The notes beneath the pieces were generated by a model. The model did no database searches, was not told the origin of the DNA, and worked only from the letters and a program-made list of their open reading frames with translations. Source: Chara braunii (lineage: Eukaryota; Streptophyta; Charophyceae; Charales; Characeae). From it: 64,000 bases of DNA. The stretch covers positions 598,522 to 662,521 of the forward strand of contig BFEA01000274.1 of the NCBI GenBank assembly GCA_003427395.1. The letters run 5' to 3'. Made by a program: the position numbers and the translations under genes. This document shows, one piece after another, positions 52,784-62,686 of the stretch (position 1 is its first letter; each line of letters starts with the position of its first letter).

Positions 52784-53863
52784 ATGAAGACAACCCCTAT
52801 ATGGGGTAAGCTGGTTGAGAAGTTCTGCTATCGACACATTGGGCATCAGAGCTTCGTTATTCGGGCCAATGAGTCTCCTACATCGAGGTACACATTGGTG
52901 ATCACTTATCACGTGAGAAATGCTGGGCAAGGAGTGAAGGGAACCACCTACGACCGGATTGCTGACTATATCTTCCACAGGGAGAGTTATTGGAGGGAAC
53001 ACTGGTTACATGTGGTGTTTCCCCAGATCCTCTTTGCACCAGGTGGTGCCCTCTATGACTTTGACGGTTGTAACCCTAGACCGTTGAGCAAAGGTGGCAG
53101 CAAGGAAAAGAGGCGTCAAGACAGGAGGATCAGGAGCGAGATGGCCAGATCCGGTATACCTATTACCCCCTGTCTACAAAGGTCAGAGGCGGATGAGTCA
53201 GACCAGGAGCCTTGCTGCGTGAGCGATGTTGACCTGAGGGACTATTTTGACTGGGATACTCACAGGGACTGAGTATGCTTGAGATCTGGAGCTGGCCCAG
53301 AGCATCCTATGACATTGGTCACTGGAGTGAGACGCAGGCGGAAAGCAGCCCTACGACGGGTTGCTTATCTTCTGGCACGATATTTGCTTGAGGGTGATTG
53401 ATTTGGACATTACATGTCAGGAGGACCCAGGTCAGAGGAGGTAGTCGGCCCTTCAAGGGGAAAGGGACCAATCCCATATCTTGGGGATGGCTACAGTCAT
53501 TTGGTGGGAGCAGACTTCGTCATACAGGCTTTTCGGAAGCCTCTCTATGGAGACTGATTTCTGGAGGTTTCATACGACTAGATGTACGGCAAGGGACGGA
53601 TCGAGATCTTGATCGGTGCCACTGGCAGCATTTCCCTCGCTGAGGAACTGTACCTTCGGAGCATTGCGGATGAGGAGATGGCTAGATGTATGACATATAT
53701 CAGCAAGATCGATCCTACGACATCCTTTGACATCAGCTACGTGGTCCCAGAGTCGATGGCCACTCAGGTTCTCAATGACGAGGAGGACCAGCGTGTACCA
53801 GATATGGAGTCCGAGGCAGTCGAGCCTACTCATGAGGGGGTACCGCTTGTCATTATTGATTGA
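52784..53863 (+). pseudogene. Unrecognised broken ORF upstream of the primer site
   Basis: One reading frame runs for 360 codons with stops at 53270, 53399, 53555 and 53579. The first part (162 codons, 52784-53272) includes SRYTLVITYHVRNAGQG, YDRIADYIF, then GGALYDFDGCNPRPLSKG and a basic stretch (KEKRRQDRRIR). The last part (53582-53863) includes GRIEILIGATGSISLAEELY and is acidic. I recognise no domain. A faint resemblance exists to the paralogous ORFs downstream (a hydrophobic strand then a short motif, and F.DG near the end), and of its C-terminal part to ORF D; both are tentative. It lies before the tRNA-Asp primer site, so it would be inside or near the LTR. Confidence 0.4.
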
Positions 53864-54427
53864 GGCTCGTATCTTTTAATCACTGAGATGTAGTATGACA
53901 TTATTATGATTTACCAGTGACTGCAGCCCTTTCTTTATGGCTGCTTCCTCCATTCTTTGTGTACTACTCTTCAGTCTCGTGTCTCTGGTCATGCTCTTGC
54001 AGAGTCTGGTTTCTGGCCTTTTCGTCCTCTCAGCGTCATCTGTTTTATGATGTATGCCCTGAGATGCATGGAACGTTTATGCATGAAGTAACAAGTTATC
54101 TATCATTCCTTATCATAATAGGTTACACTCAAGGCTACTTGAAGGACTCCTGGATAATAGGGACTCCGGTGACCCTGAGTCTAACCTTTATACGGGGTCA
54201 GGTGCAGGCGATAAAACCGAACGCCTCACTCTAAGCCGTGTCGCCGCTGGCAGGAGGGATAACACTGACTACTCGACTGTGTGACAAAGGATGCTTATGA
54301 TTTCACTTCCAATTTTCCTAAAAATCTCAAAAATCCTACGTGACAGCCTGCCAGTCCACCAACCCACCGCACTCGGCCCGGGGAGAGACATCATACGAGG
54401 CCTTGGAACGGTGGGGCACGACAAAAA
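53864..54427. other. Sequence between broken ORF and primer site, probably LTR end
   Basis: No gene. By its position just before the primer-binding site this should include the 3' end of the 5' LTR; the sequence ends GGGGCACGACA then AAAA before the site, consistent with the CA terminus rule. Confidence 0.4.
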
Positions 54428-54445
54428 TGGCGCCGTTACCGGGAA
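54428..54445 (+). promoter_or_regulatory. Primer-binding site, tRNA-Asp type
   Basis: TGGCGCCGTTACCGGG matches the complement of the plant tRNA-Asp 3' end (TGGCGCCGTTGCCGGG) at 15 of 16 positions, the primer used by Athila-type and related gypsy elements. It fixes the start of the minus-strand DNA and places the paralogous ORFs inside the genomic RNA leader. Confidence 0.75.
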
Positions 54446-54464
54446 CTCAAAATTTTTGAGTTCC
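54442..54464. other. Perfect palindrome overlapping the primer site
   Basis: GGAACTCAAAA and its exact inverse are separated by one T (23 bp in all), overlapping the 3' end of the primer-binding site. It may form a hairpin in the element RNA. Confidence 0.7.
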
Positions 54465-54682
54465 TGGGAGCGGATCTTGGTCACAACATTCAGTGACTAG
54501 GCAACAGTTTAATATTTCGTACAAGGTCTGGCTCAGGTCAGAAAGACTTTCGGCTAGAGGAACCCAGAGAGGAGGGACCTCTTGCAAAAGTCTATCTGAA
54601 GTGACTCAGACCTGCAAGCAAGGGTTTGGAATTTGTTTTCTGGACCCCTCGCTTGACAAGTCTATAAGTCAGAAACCAGACG

Positions 54683-55078
54683 ATGAATGAAGAGTATAAT
54701 GTCATAGAAGCCCTAACTCGTGTTACATGCGGTGGTGTCTTCCCTTATATGTTTGTCAAATGCATTACTTGTGTGAAAAGTGCAACGACTGTACATGTGT
54801 TTGTCTCAAGATTCCTCGACACTTATGATTATGATATTCGACCCTACGTCCGAGAAGGGGTTGATCGGGACCCTAGTTTCTTTACCATCTGGGATGTTAT
54901 AGTTGGGTGTGTCGAAGCCGAAAGGGATCAGTTGAGACCGCAAGAGATAGAAGCGAGTTGGAGCTTACCGCCTAGGATTTATGAGAAGATTCCTACCCCG
55001 CCAGTACCTAAAGGATTCTGTGATGGTAGGAACTGGCAACCAATTATCAATGCAGCGCTGAGAAGGCAGAGTTGGTAG
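54683..55078 (+). CDS. ORF A, first member of a paralogous pre-gag family
   Basis: 131 residues, uninterrupted. N-terminal half: EALTRVTCGGVFPY, then CITC, a hydrophobic strand (VHVFVSRFLDT), YDYDIRPYV. C-terminal half: LPPRIYEKIPTPPVPKGF then CDGRNWQPIINAALRR. ORFs B and C share this layout: GGVFP, a Cys about five residues later, a V-V-RFLDT-YD-RPYV strand, a variable linker of about 45 residues and a closing F.DGR.W.PI.NA..R block. I do not recognise the fold; the conserved Cys and the DG.xW signature are unusual. It lies about 1.7 kb before gag and about 240 bp after the primer site. The ATG at 54683 precedes the first conserved block by nine residues. Possibly a nucleic-acid or protein-interaction module; function unknown. 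Confidence 0.6.
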   Translation: MNEEYNVIEALTRVTCGGVFPYMFVKCITCVKSATTVHVFVSRFLDTYDYDIRPYVREGVDRDPSFFTIWDVIVGCVEAERDQLRPQEIEASWSLPPRIYEKIPTPPVPKGFCDGRNWQPIINAALRRQSW

Positions 55079-55085
55079 GCTGCCC

Positions 55086-55466
55086 ATGGCGATAGAGGCA
55101 CTGACCAGGATCACGGCTGGAGGTGTCTTCCCATACGTCATTGAGAGGTGTGTGACTTGTGAGCACGACTCAATGATCTTGTATGTCCTTGTAGTCCGAT
55201 TCCTTGATACAAATGAGTATGATGTAAGGCCATATGTATCTGCTGGAACAAGAAGAGGGATTGACTATGGGGCGTGTTGGGTAGTTGCTGCTGAGTATAT
55301 CCTAGATGAAAGATTGTTATTGAAACAACAAGGAAATAAAGTGACGTGAAGTGTCCTACCTAGAGAGTTTGAGAGATTCCCAAGCGCTCATGTGCCTGCT
55401 AGTTTCTGCGACGGGAAGGACTGGGGACCAATCCTCAACGCGGTGTTAAGGGATCGAGTGTGGTGA
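55086..55466 (+). pseudogene. ORF B, second paralogue, one in-frame TGA
   Basis: Begins 8 bp after the ORF A stop. EALTRITAGGVFPYVIERCVTC and YVLVVRFLDTNEYDVRPYV match ORF A closely. A TGA at 55347-55349 falls in the variable linker, and the same frame then gives LPREFERFPSAHVPASFCDG and a WGPILNAVLR end before TGA at 55464-55466. Either the stop is a mutation or the two halves are separate products. The frame then continues directly into ORF D. Confidence 0.55.
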
Positions 55467-55469
55467 GCT

Positions 55470-55805
55470 ATGCCGATCGATGTCTACACTCCTGATAATA
55501 GAGAGAGCTTCTGTTTTGAGGTCTACTTAGACGAGCAGCAAGCAACTGTCATCGGGGCTATGAGAGGATGCGATACTAGGCTAGGTAGGCACGACGAGAT
55601 TGGCATGGTAGAGCACTACCTTGAGCTTATGCGAGCGGCTGCTTTTAGAGCAATTACGGGTCAGACTAAGATTAGGCATCTGCTGGATTGCAAGAGTTCG
55701 GATTGCAGGAGAGTGATGCTACATGCGAGAGATGAGACCATCCTATATAGACAGCGTCCTGCAGTTAGTCTGGCCAGAGGCGCTAGAAGTGGCTCAAGGC
55801 AATGA
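55470..55805 (+). CDS. ORF D, unrecognised, between paralogues B and C
   Basis: 111 residues, uninterrupted, in the same frame as ORF B and starting 3 bp after its stop. It reads MPIDVYTPDNRESFCFEVYL, then IGAMRGCDTRLGRHDEIGMV, an amphipathic stretch EHYLELMRAAAFRAI, LLDCKSSDCRRVMLHARDE and an Arg/Ser-rich end. It does not share the GGVFP or DGR.W motifs. It may be fused to ORF B in the ancestral element. A weak ungapped resemblance to the end of the broken ORF at 52784-53863 (7 of 48 positions) is not significant alone. Confidence 0.5.
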   Translation: MPIDVYTPDNRESFCFEVYLDEQQATVIGAMRGCDTRLGRHDEIGMVEHYLELMRAAAFRAITGQTKIRHLLDCKSSDCRRVMLHARDETILYRQRPAVSLARGARSGSRQ

Positions 55806-55900
55806 TACTGGAGTGTGAAAACTCTATGTCAATTGCAACTGTGATCGTTAGGAGAGGACAATTAAATAGAGTGATACTAAGAGGAGTTAGGGATTAGGCA

Positions 55901-56323
55901 ATGTCTGGTTACTGTCCGGCAGTCACGGCAACATTGGACGCTCTAGTTCCTTTTACCAGTGGAGGAGTTTTTCCCCACAAGGTAGAGCGCTGCATATCCC
56001 TGGAAGAGAAACATACACCTGGGAAGACGTATATCCTTGTAGTGAAGTTCCTTGACACTGGTCAATACGATATCCGACCCTATGTTCCCTTATTGAGAGA
56101 GAGAGGAACAGATCGTGAGTCTTTTCGAAGCTGGCTTAGTAATATAGTTGATAAAAAAAAGAGGGAATTATAAAGAAAAGGGATAAAAGTAATTAGTAAC
56201 TTAACACCAATTGTGTTTGATAGGTTTCCCGAACCCCATCTGACAGAGAGTTTTACTGACGGCAGGGACTGGGAACCAATTTTAAACGCAATCATAAGAG
56301 AGAAAAGATTCAGGAAGAAGTAA
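55901..56323 (+). pseudogene. ORF C, third paralogue, one in-frame TAA
   Basis: ATLDALVPFTSGGVFPHKVE, CISLEEKHTPGKTYILVVKF and LDTGQYDIRPYV match A and B, and after a TAA at 56171-56173 the frame gives LTPIVFDRFPEPHLTESFTD and GRDWEPILNAIIREKR before TAA at 56321. The second Cys of the CxxC pair in A and B is absent. As in B, the stop lies in the linker between the two conserved halves. Located just before the gag start at 56348. Confidence 0.55.
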
Positions 56324-56347
56324 AAGCGTAATCAGTAAACTAGACAG

Positions 56348-58059
56348 GATGGTAAAAGGACCGAACGCACGGCAGAGCCGTGCTAGTTCCTCTGCTAGGG
56401 ATGAAGAAGTGACCACTACCGTGGTTCTTCGAGAGATGTTGAGCTGAATAAAGGCCATGAAGACCGGGATGGACACTATGAATGTCCGTCTAGACCTTCC
56501 AAGAGCTAAGGTACCTCTAGAGAACATACCCTGCTTTGATGGAACCAAGGTTAGGGAGTTCGTGAAAGACTATGATGTTTTCGGTATGAGCCATGGCTGG
56601 ATAAACATAAGTTGAAAGCTCTGCTAGCCTATGTTGAACCTAAGATGAGGGTGTCGGTAACAAAAATGACACAAGGACTGACAACGTGGACGGAAGTTAG
56701 ACAAAAGATGTTAGAGGAGTATGCGAAGTATGATGTTCCAACAACTATGCAAAATTTGTTGGATGTGCGACGTTCCAAGTACGCTACCCTCGATCAATTC
56801 TTAGAGGATTTTGAGAGGGTTGCGCGGAGGGTACCCTTCCTAGACGAGGCACAAAAATGTGTCATGTCCTACTGACTAACTTCGCGGAAGACGAAAGGAA
56901 GAGTGTGGTAAGCCGCGCTGTCCATTACCCTCTGAAATGGGATGAAGTGGTTGAGATGGTCCGAGAGCTACCTTCGGTGTCAAACCGAAAATGGTCTTTG
57001 GAACAGATGAAAGCAATCACTAGTGCAAGAAAAGGGAATGTTGAGGCAGCTACGGGAGGAAATTTGAAGGCCGAGGAGATCCTTGGTCTTCTTGTTAAGC
57101 TTGGTAGCTTCGAAAAGTTAACCCTTCCTGCCCCAACAACTCAAACACTTGTAGGAGTCGAAGAAGGTAAGGAAGAAAGAAATAATAAGCGGCAAAAGGA
57201 AGAAAGTGAAAGTGAGAGTGAAAGTAGTGACGATGATGACGCTATGCAAAGGAGAAAGGAAAGAAGGAAGAAATAGGAAAAGAATCGCGACCGAGATTGG
57301 AAGAAAGATAATAAGAACCGAGATTGACAAAGGAGAGATGGTCCTTTCCGATGTTATTATTGTGACGAGGAAGGCCATACTCTAACCCGGTGTCCGACGT
57401 TAGAAAAGGAGATCGAAGAAGGAATTGTCAAGAAAAACGCCAATGGGCACATCTGTGATGCCAACTGGAACAAGGTAGATTTCCGAGCCAAAGGAGGAAT
57501 GCGAGCAGTTATCCTAGAAAAGGTTAAGGCCGATAAGGATAAAAAGAAGAAAGTTAGGGTTAATGTTGTCACCTTTGACGGTATGATACCTCCGGAGATA
57601 GTAGCTCGAGACGACAATCCTGGAAACCAAAACCTCAATGTATTCCATATAAGCCATAAAGAGGTTGAGGAGAAAAAGCGGGAGAAGGCTCAAAGGGAGT
57701 TAGACCAGATGATTGATGGGACCAAGGACCTAGTGAAGGAAGGGAAAGGAAAGGAAGCTGCCGGGAAAAAAAGGAAGGTGGTCTTGAGATCCAAGGCCGA
57801 GGAAGGTATCTCGATAGATGAAGTAGTAAAGAAACTACTTGAAGAAACCGAGATCACTCTATCCTGGAAGGAGGCGGTAGCCTTGGTGCCAAAGTTTAGA
57901 GAAGAAATCGAAAGGATGGTTGAAAGGCGGAAGGTAAAAATCAATAGCCTAAGACTCTTCCCCGAGCATGTGGAAAGAGTCCCGCCTGGCACCAAGATGA
58001 GGTTTGGTAACATGTCGTGTGGGTACTTTGAATATCTCTGTATACAACATGAAGGTTAG
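56348..58059 (+). pseudogene. gag: Gypsy gag, frameshifted
   Basis: Structural capsid/nucleocapsid protein in pieces. After the ATG at 56348 a frame with one TGA carries VPLENIPCFDGTKVREFVKD; frameshifts near 56590 and 56865 lead to KALLAYVEPKMRVSV...WTEVRQKMLEEYAKYDV (gag core) and then to the 56857-58059 frame. That frame has stops at 57274 and 57325 and a perfect CCHC knuckle C-YY-C-DEEG-H-TLTR-C at 57352-57393. A Glu/Ser/Asp-rich linker precedes the knuckle and a Lys-rich segment follows. The end overlaps the protease frame by 56 bp in another frame. Confidence 0.75.
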
Positions 58060-58375
58060 AGCCCTAGTGGAGTCTGGGGCCGAGATGGTGCTTATGTCCT
58101 CGGCCACGATGAAATCATGTGGGCTTGGAATAGATAAGAAAACCAATCACAAACTCTCTAATATAGCTGGATTTCTACCATTGGAAGGATTCATTGATGA
58201 CTTGCCTATTCGAATTGGAACTTTACGGGCCGAGATCCTCTGTTTCGTGGTTCCCAACTTGGATCATGACTGCATTCTCGGAGCCCCTTTCCTGCATAGA
58301 ATGGAGGCTTGTGCGTTCTTTGGTCATGATGGGGTGGCTTGGCTATCGCTCCAGGATCCTAACAATGGTCAATGA
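58004..58375 (+). pseudogene. pro: Gypsy protease with Asp-to-Glu active site
   Basis: Retropepsin-like domain (VRALVESGAEMVLMSS, then DHDCILGAPFLHRM). The catalytic triplet reads E-S-G where family members have D-[ST]-G; the codon is GAG. Glu in this place is not expected to work, so the copy would be unable to process its polyprotein. The frame is otherwise open for 124 codons. It is shifted relative to gag and to the RT frame downstream. Confidence 0.7.
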
Positions 58376-58384
58376 CAGACTTTT

Positions 58385-59780
58385 GTGATAAGTGATAGGC
58401 ATCATCCTCGTCATCGGCGACATGTGAATTCTCTTAAGCATGAAGAATCTGACAAGTTGATTGAGGAGGTACGAGCAAAGCTGAAAGAAAGTGGAATAGT
58501 AGACGAGAAGACAACGATTAGAGTAAATGATATCGGTAAGATGCTCAAACTCCTAGATAAAGAGAAGGAGTTGGGCGATAAGAGAGAGATGGAAGGATTC
58601 AAGGAAGCTGTGAGGACGGCAAAAGCTGGCACGATGCAGCTTACCTTCTCTGCAACTGGTCCTTTTTTAGGAAAATAGCCACCGGATCCAAGAGGAAGTA
58701 TAAGCGCAAGGGCGTTAAGAAGAATCCGGTGGCAGTCTTGATAGAAAATGACTATAATGAAGCATTAAAGAAGGAAAGGAAGATAATTAAAGGGTTAAGA
58801 GAGGCTGCATTAAGAAGAGGAAGAATTACCCTAGAGAGGTTCAAGATAATGAAGGTAGGAGCCGATGACTTCCTTCTGCCGGCTGAGAGGGACTTCATAT
58901 ATGAATTATGTCAGAAGTACAGTGATGTATTTTCCTTTGATGATGACGAGAGGGGACGACTGGACGTTGACATAATCAAAATGGTCAAGATTTGGACCGT
59001 TCCTCACACGCCTTGGAATGAAAGACCCACGAAATATGCTCAAAAGGAAGAAAAGGAGGTAATGAAATACATAAACCAGAAGATCGCCTCTAATGTTGCA
59101 GAACCAGCGGATGGTGCTTATGCCAATCACTGGTTTTGTTTTTGGAAGCCAGGAGGAGGTATGCGCTGGATACAAACTTGCAAAAGTTGAATTCAGTAAC
59201 GGTTCGCGATGCGGGTAGCTTACCCAATGCGGATCTGTTGGCTGAATCTTTCGTAGGAAGGAGCATTTACTCTTTAGTGGACTTATACTCTGGCTATGAC
59301 CAATTCCCCATAGATCCTACTAGTCGACCTATGACCGTCATGCACACGCCTAGAGGCCTCATACAAATGTATGTGGTGCCTCAAAGGTGGACGAATGGGG
59401 TCGCAGTTGTCCAACGAGATATGTTGAAGGTCATGGAGGACATATGTCCAGAGGTCATGTTCCCATACATTGATGACAACCCGGTCAAAGGACCAAAGGA
59501 ACAGGATGAGACCTTAGTGGATGGACGAGTTAGGCGTTTTGTGTGGGAACATGCGCAGGGAGTAGCGGAAGTACTAGAAAGGTTGTTTAAGTACAATCTA
59601 ACAGCTAGTGGACCGAAATCACTACTGTTCCAAAGAGAGGTAATGATCTTGGGTTTCAGGTGTTTTTTGGAAGGGAGAAACCTCAATCCTAAGAAGGTGG
59701 ATAAAATCATGAATTGGCCTATGCCTCTAAGGACGGTTGAGGAAGTGAGAAGCTTCCTAGGGGTCTGCAGCTTCTGGTAG
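58385..59780 (+). pseudogene. Gypsy reverse transcriptase
   Basis: RNA-templated DNA polymerase. The linker frame at 58385-58678 is acidic and basic (KLIEEVRAKLKES). The N-terminal RT part is in frame 58729-59190 (DFIYELCQKYSDVFSFDDDE, VPHTPWNERP, NHWFCFWKPGGGMRW). After a frameshift near 59140-59190 it continues as LDTNLQKLNSVTVRDAGSLP, YSLVDLYSGYDQFPID, the active site FPYIDDNPVKGP with YIDD at 59466-59477, and EVMILGFRCFLEGRNLNP. The YIDD is intact. A TAG at 59778 sits at the start of the connection domain. Confidence 0.8.
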
Positions 59781-60326
59781 ATCTTCATTCCCGGGTTTGC
59801 CAAGATAGTCGAGCCTCTTAGAGAAATGGTGCGACAAGGAGCTAACTTAGGGTGGTCTGACCAGAGAGAGAAGGCTACGCGGACACTTCAAGATAAGTTA
59901 AGAGATGGCGGGGTCGTATTAGGAGTAACTTACTTGGACGATGAAAGGGAGAGACCCTTCATCATTGAAGCTGACGGCGGCCCGATAGCATTAGGAGGAG
60001 TGTTCGTGCAGCGAGATGAGAATGGTAAAGAAAGACCACTTAGATTTGAGAGTCGCACCCTTAATTCGGTTGAGAGAGACTATATCCAGTTTAGGAAGGA
60101 GTTTCTGACAATCTTGCACTGTCGCAGAGTGTTCAGACACTACAGTATGGGACGAAGATTCATCCAAAGAACGAATTCCACGGCAGTAATCAGGGTTGTT
60201 AAGAAACATTAGCAAGTAGATGCTACGGTCAGTAGGTGGATAACTCATATATGGACGTATGATTTTATATTAGAAAAGGTACCTACTGATAAGAATAGAG
60301 CTGATGGGTTAAGCCGGGTGGAATGA
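59781..60326 (+). pseudogene. Gypsy RNase H domain
   Basis: Same frame as the RT C-terminal part. IFIPGFAKIVEPLREMVRQG is the RT-RNase H connection, then FIIEADGGPIALGGVFVQRD (RNase H start, Asp followed by GG), RPLRFESRTLNSVERDY and, after a TAG at 60210, KVPTDKNRADGLSR near 60290, the conserved end of this domain. A TGA at 60324 follows. It would remove element RNA from the RNA-DNA hybrid. Confidence 0.75.
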
Positions 60327-61865
60327 GGATCGATAGATGATGAATCTCTTGAGGAGGCGCCCTTCGTTGACGAATTCCTTATGGAAGACGATGATGAAGG
60401 GCTACCTCCTGCTCCCAATTGTTATACGACCTCAGGCATGACCACCAGTAGAGAAGACTGCTGGGGGGAAAAGGAAGATCCCTACCTCCACTACCTCTTG
60501 ACTCAAGAGGATGAGGAAGAAGGGTGGTATGGGATGGTAGAACAGACCGCTGTTGCAACTCATGAGCTGGCTGAGAGTTCAAAAATGGCTGAGCGTCGAA
60601 TGAATGAGATAGAGGATGAGTCAGAAGATCTGGAGCAGAGTAAGGATGATGAGGGAAGGTTTAGAAAGGAAGAATATGATGGAGAGTATAAGAGGATCGA
60701 TATGGTGATGAGTAGTAATCACCTGAACGAGTTCTACCAAGAGAGAACAAAGAGGACCTTTAGACTACGTAGGGGTCACCTCTTTGTGGAGGGACTACCG
60801 CCACTGAGAGTTGTGTGTGGTAGGGAAAGGCAACTAGAGGTAATCGTTGCACTGCATGAAGGTCAAGCAGGATGTCATAGAGGTGTTGATGCTACATACT
60901 ATAAAGTATCTCGACTATATCACTGGGATGGTCTGAGGGATATGGTTTTTAGATATTGTAAGTCATGTGAAGCCTGTCAAAAAAGATCATCTATGAGACT
61001 GATTGAACCCCTATACCCCACTGTTCTTGTTGAGCGTGGTAGTACTGTTCACCTTGATCTAATTACTATGCCACCTGGTAAGGATGAAATGAAATATATA
61101 CTGAATATGAGAGATAATATGTCTGGTTATGTTGAAGCAAAAACCATCCGTAAGAAAACAAAAAAAATTGTGGCAGATTGGATCGAGGAAATCTACCTAA
61201 GGTACCCCTTCATACGTGAGTTTGTGGCTGATCAGGGATCATAATTCAAGAACGAGATGGTCAGAAAGCTCATGTTCAGACTTGGAGTCAGGGTCAGATT
61301 TGTGACACTTTATCATCCTCAGGCTAATGCACCAGTGGAAAGAGGTCACAGGACTCTAAAGGATGCTATATCAAAATGGTGCCAAGGTGACTCCAGGAAC
61401 TGGCCATCTTTCTTGAGGGCAGCTGTCTATGCTGACAATGTGACTGTCAAACGCACTACAGGATATGCACCTGTTACACTCTGGTACGGCCGGTATGCTA
61501 CTTCTCCCATTGAAAACCTGGTTGAGACCTGGACCCATGAGGCACAGAGAGAGTCATACTCCACAGAGGAGTTGCTGAGATTGAGGATCAGGCAGATCAA
61601 GGAAGTGGATGAGGCCATAATCGAGGCCACAAAGAGGATGTCAGACAGCAGGTTATCTGACCAGACACGATGGAACAGCAAGAGGTACATCAGGAAGGAA
61701 CGACTTCAGGTCGGAGATATTGTACTTCTGCATGATACATCTCTCAAGACGCAGTGGACTAAGAAATTGGAGGTCAGGTGGATGGGACCTTTCAGGATCA
61801 TCAGAGAGGTTGAAGGCAAGGCCTATGAGTTAGCAGATATGGATGGAACGAAACCCATAGTATAG
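60327..61865 (+). pseudogene. Gypsy integrase, one in-frame TAA
   Basis: Same frame as RT and RNase H. An acidic linker (60360-60700) precedes the HHCC zinc domain (HEGQAGCHRGVD...YCKSCEACQ, about 60850-60985). The DDE core is complete: VHLDLITMP (first Asp), FVADQGS (second Asp) and APVERGHRTLK (Glu). A TAA at 61242-61244 follows ADQGS where related enzymes have Gln or Glu. The C-terminal part has LQVGDIVLLHDTS and the GPF motif (WMGPFRIIREVEGKAYEL). The frame ends TAG near 61863. No chromodomain is visible. Apart from the TAA, this domain is well preserved. Confidence 0.85.
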
Positions 61866-61969
61866 TATCCGGCTCCCGACTCCGAAAATTCATACTCACA
61901 GATGCAGATTTGATTCCGAGTTCGGGCAAAATGATGGGGCGAGGCCCGAGAGCTGTCTAGCATCAGCCT

Positions 61970-62686
61970 GGACATGCTGGGTCATGGCTAGTGTGCCCTC
62001 AGCATTGGTTGGGACGTGGTGAGTGTGTCGCCAACCGCGGGATCATTATGTGCTGGGATATGACCAGTGTGCCGCCAGCTTTAGATGAGGGTTTTATGCT
62101 GGGACGTGGACAGTGTGCCGCCGACCTCAGACGATGATTTTATGCTGAGACTGGACAGTGTTGCCGCCAACTACCGATGATTTTATGTTGAGACGTGGAT
62201 AGTATTGCCGCCAGCTACCGATGATTTTATGCTGGGACGTGGACAGTATTGCCGCCAGCTACCAATGATTTTATGTTGGGACGTGGACAGTGTTGCCGCC
62301 AGCTACCGATGATTTTATGCTGGGACGTGGACAGTGTTGCCGCCAGCTACATGTGATTTTATGCTGGGACGTAGACAGTGTTGCCGCCAGCTACATATGA
62401 TTTTATGTTGGGACGTGGACAGTGTTGCCGCCGGCTACAGATGATGACGATATGCTTGGACGTGGACAGTGTTGCCGCCAGCTAAAGATGATGATGATAT
62501 GCTGGGACGTGGACAGTGTTGCCGCCAGCTACTGATGATGATGATGCTGGGACGTGGACAGTGTTGCCGCCAGTTATTGATGATGATTATGTGCTGGGAC
62601 GTGGCCAGTGAGCCGCCAGCTATAAATGATGATTATACGCTGGGACATGGCCCGTATGCCGCCAGCTACAGCCGACAGTCGGCTTG
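61970..62686 (+). repeat. ~45-bp tandem array in the element 3' region
   Basis: About 16 copies of GCTGGGACGTGGACAGTGTT followed by GCCGCCAGCTACCGATGATT-like sequence, unit 43-48 bp. Unit length varies through a GATGAT microsatellite at the end of the unit in the later copies. Starts about 100 bp after the integrase stop. Probably 3' UTR of the gypsy element. Confidence 0.85.

Noticed and set aside
61970-62686. CRISPR-like array after the integrase
   Set aside because: Contiguous tandem array; the variable part is a GATGAT microsatellite, not spacers.
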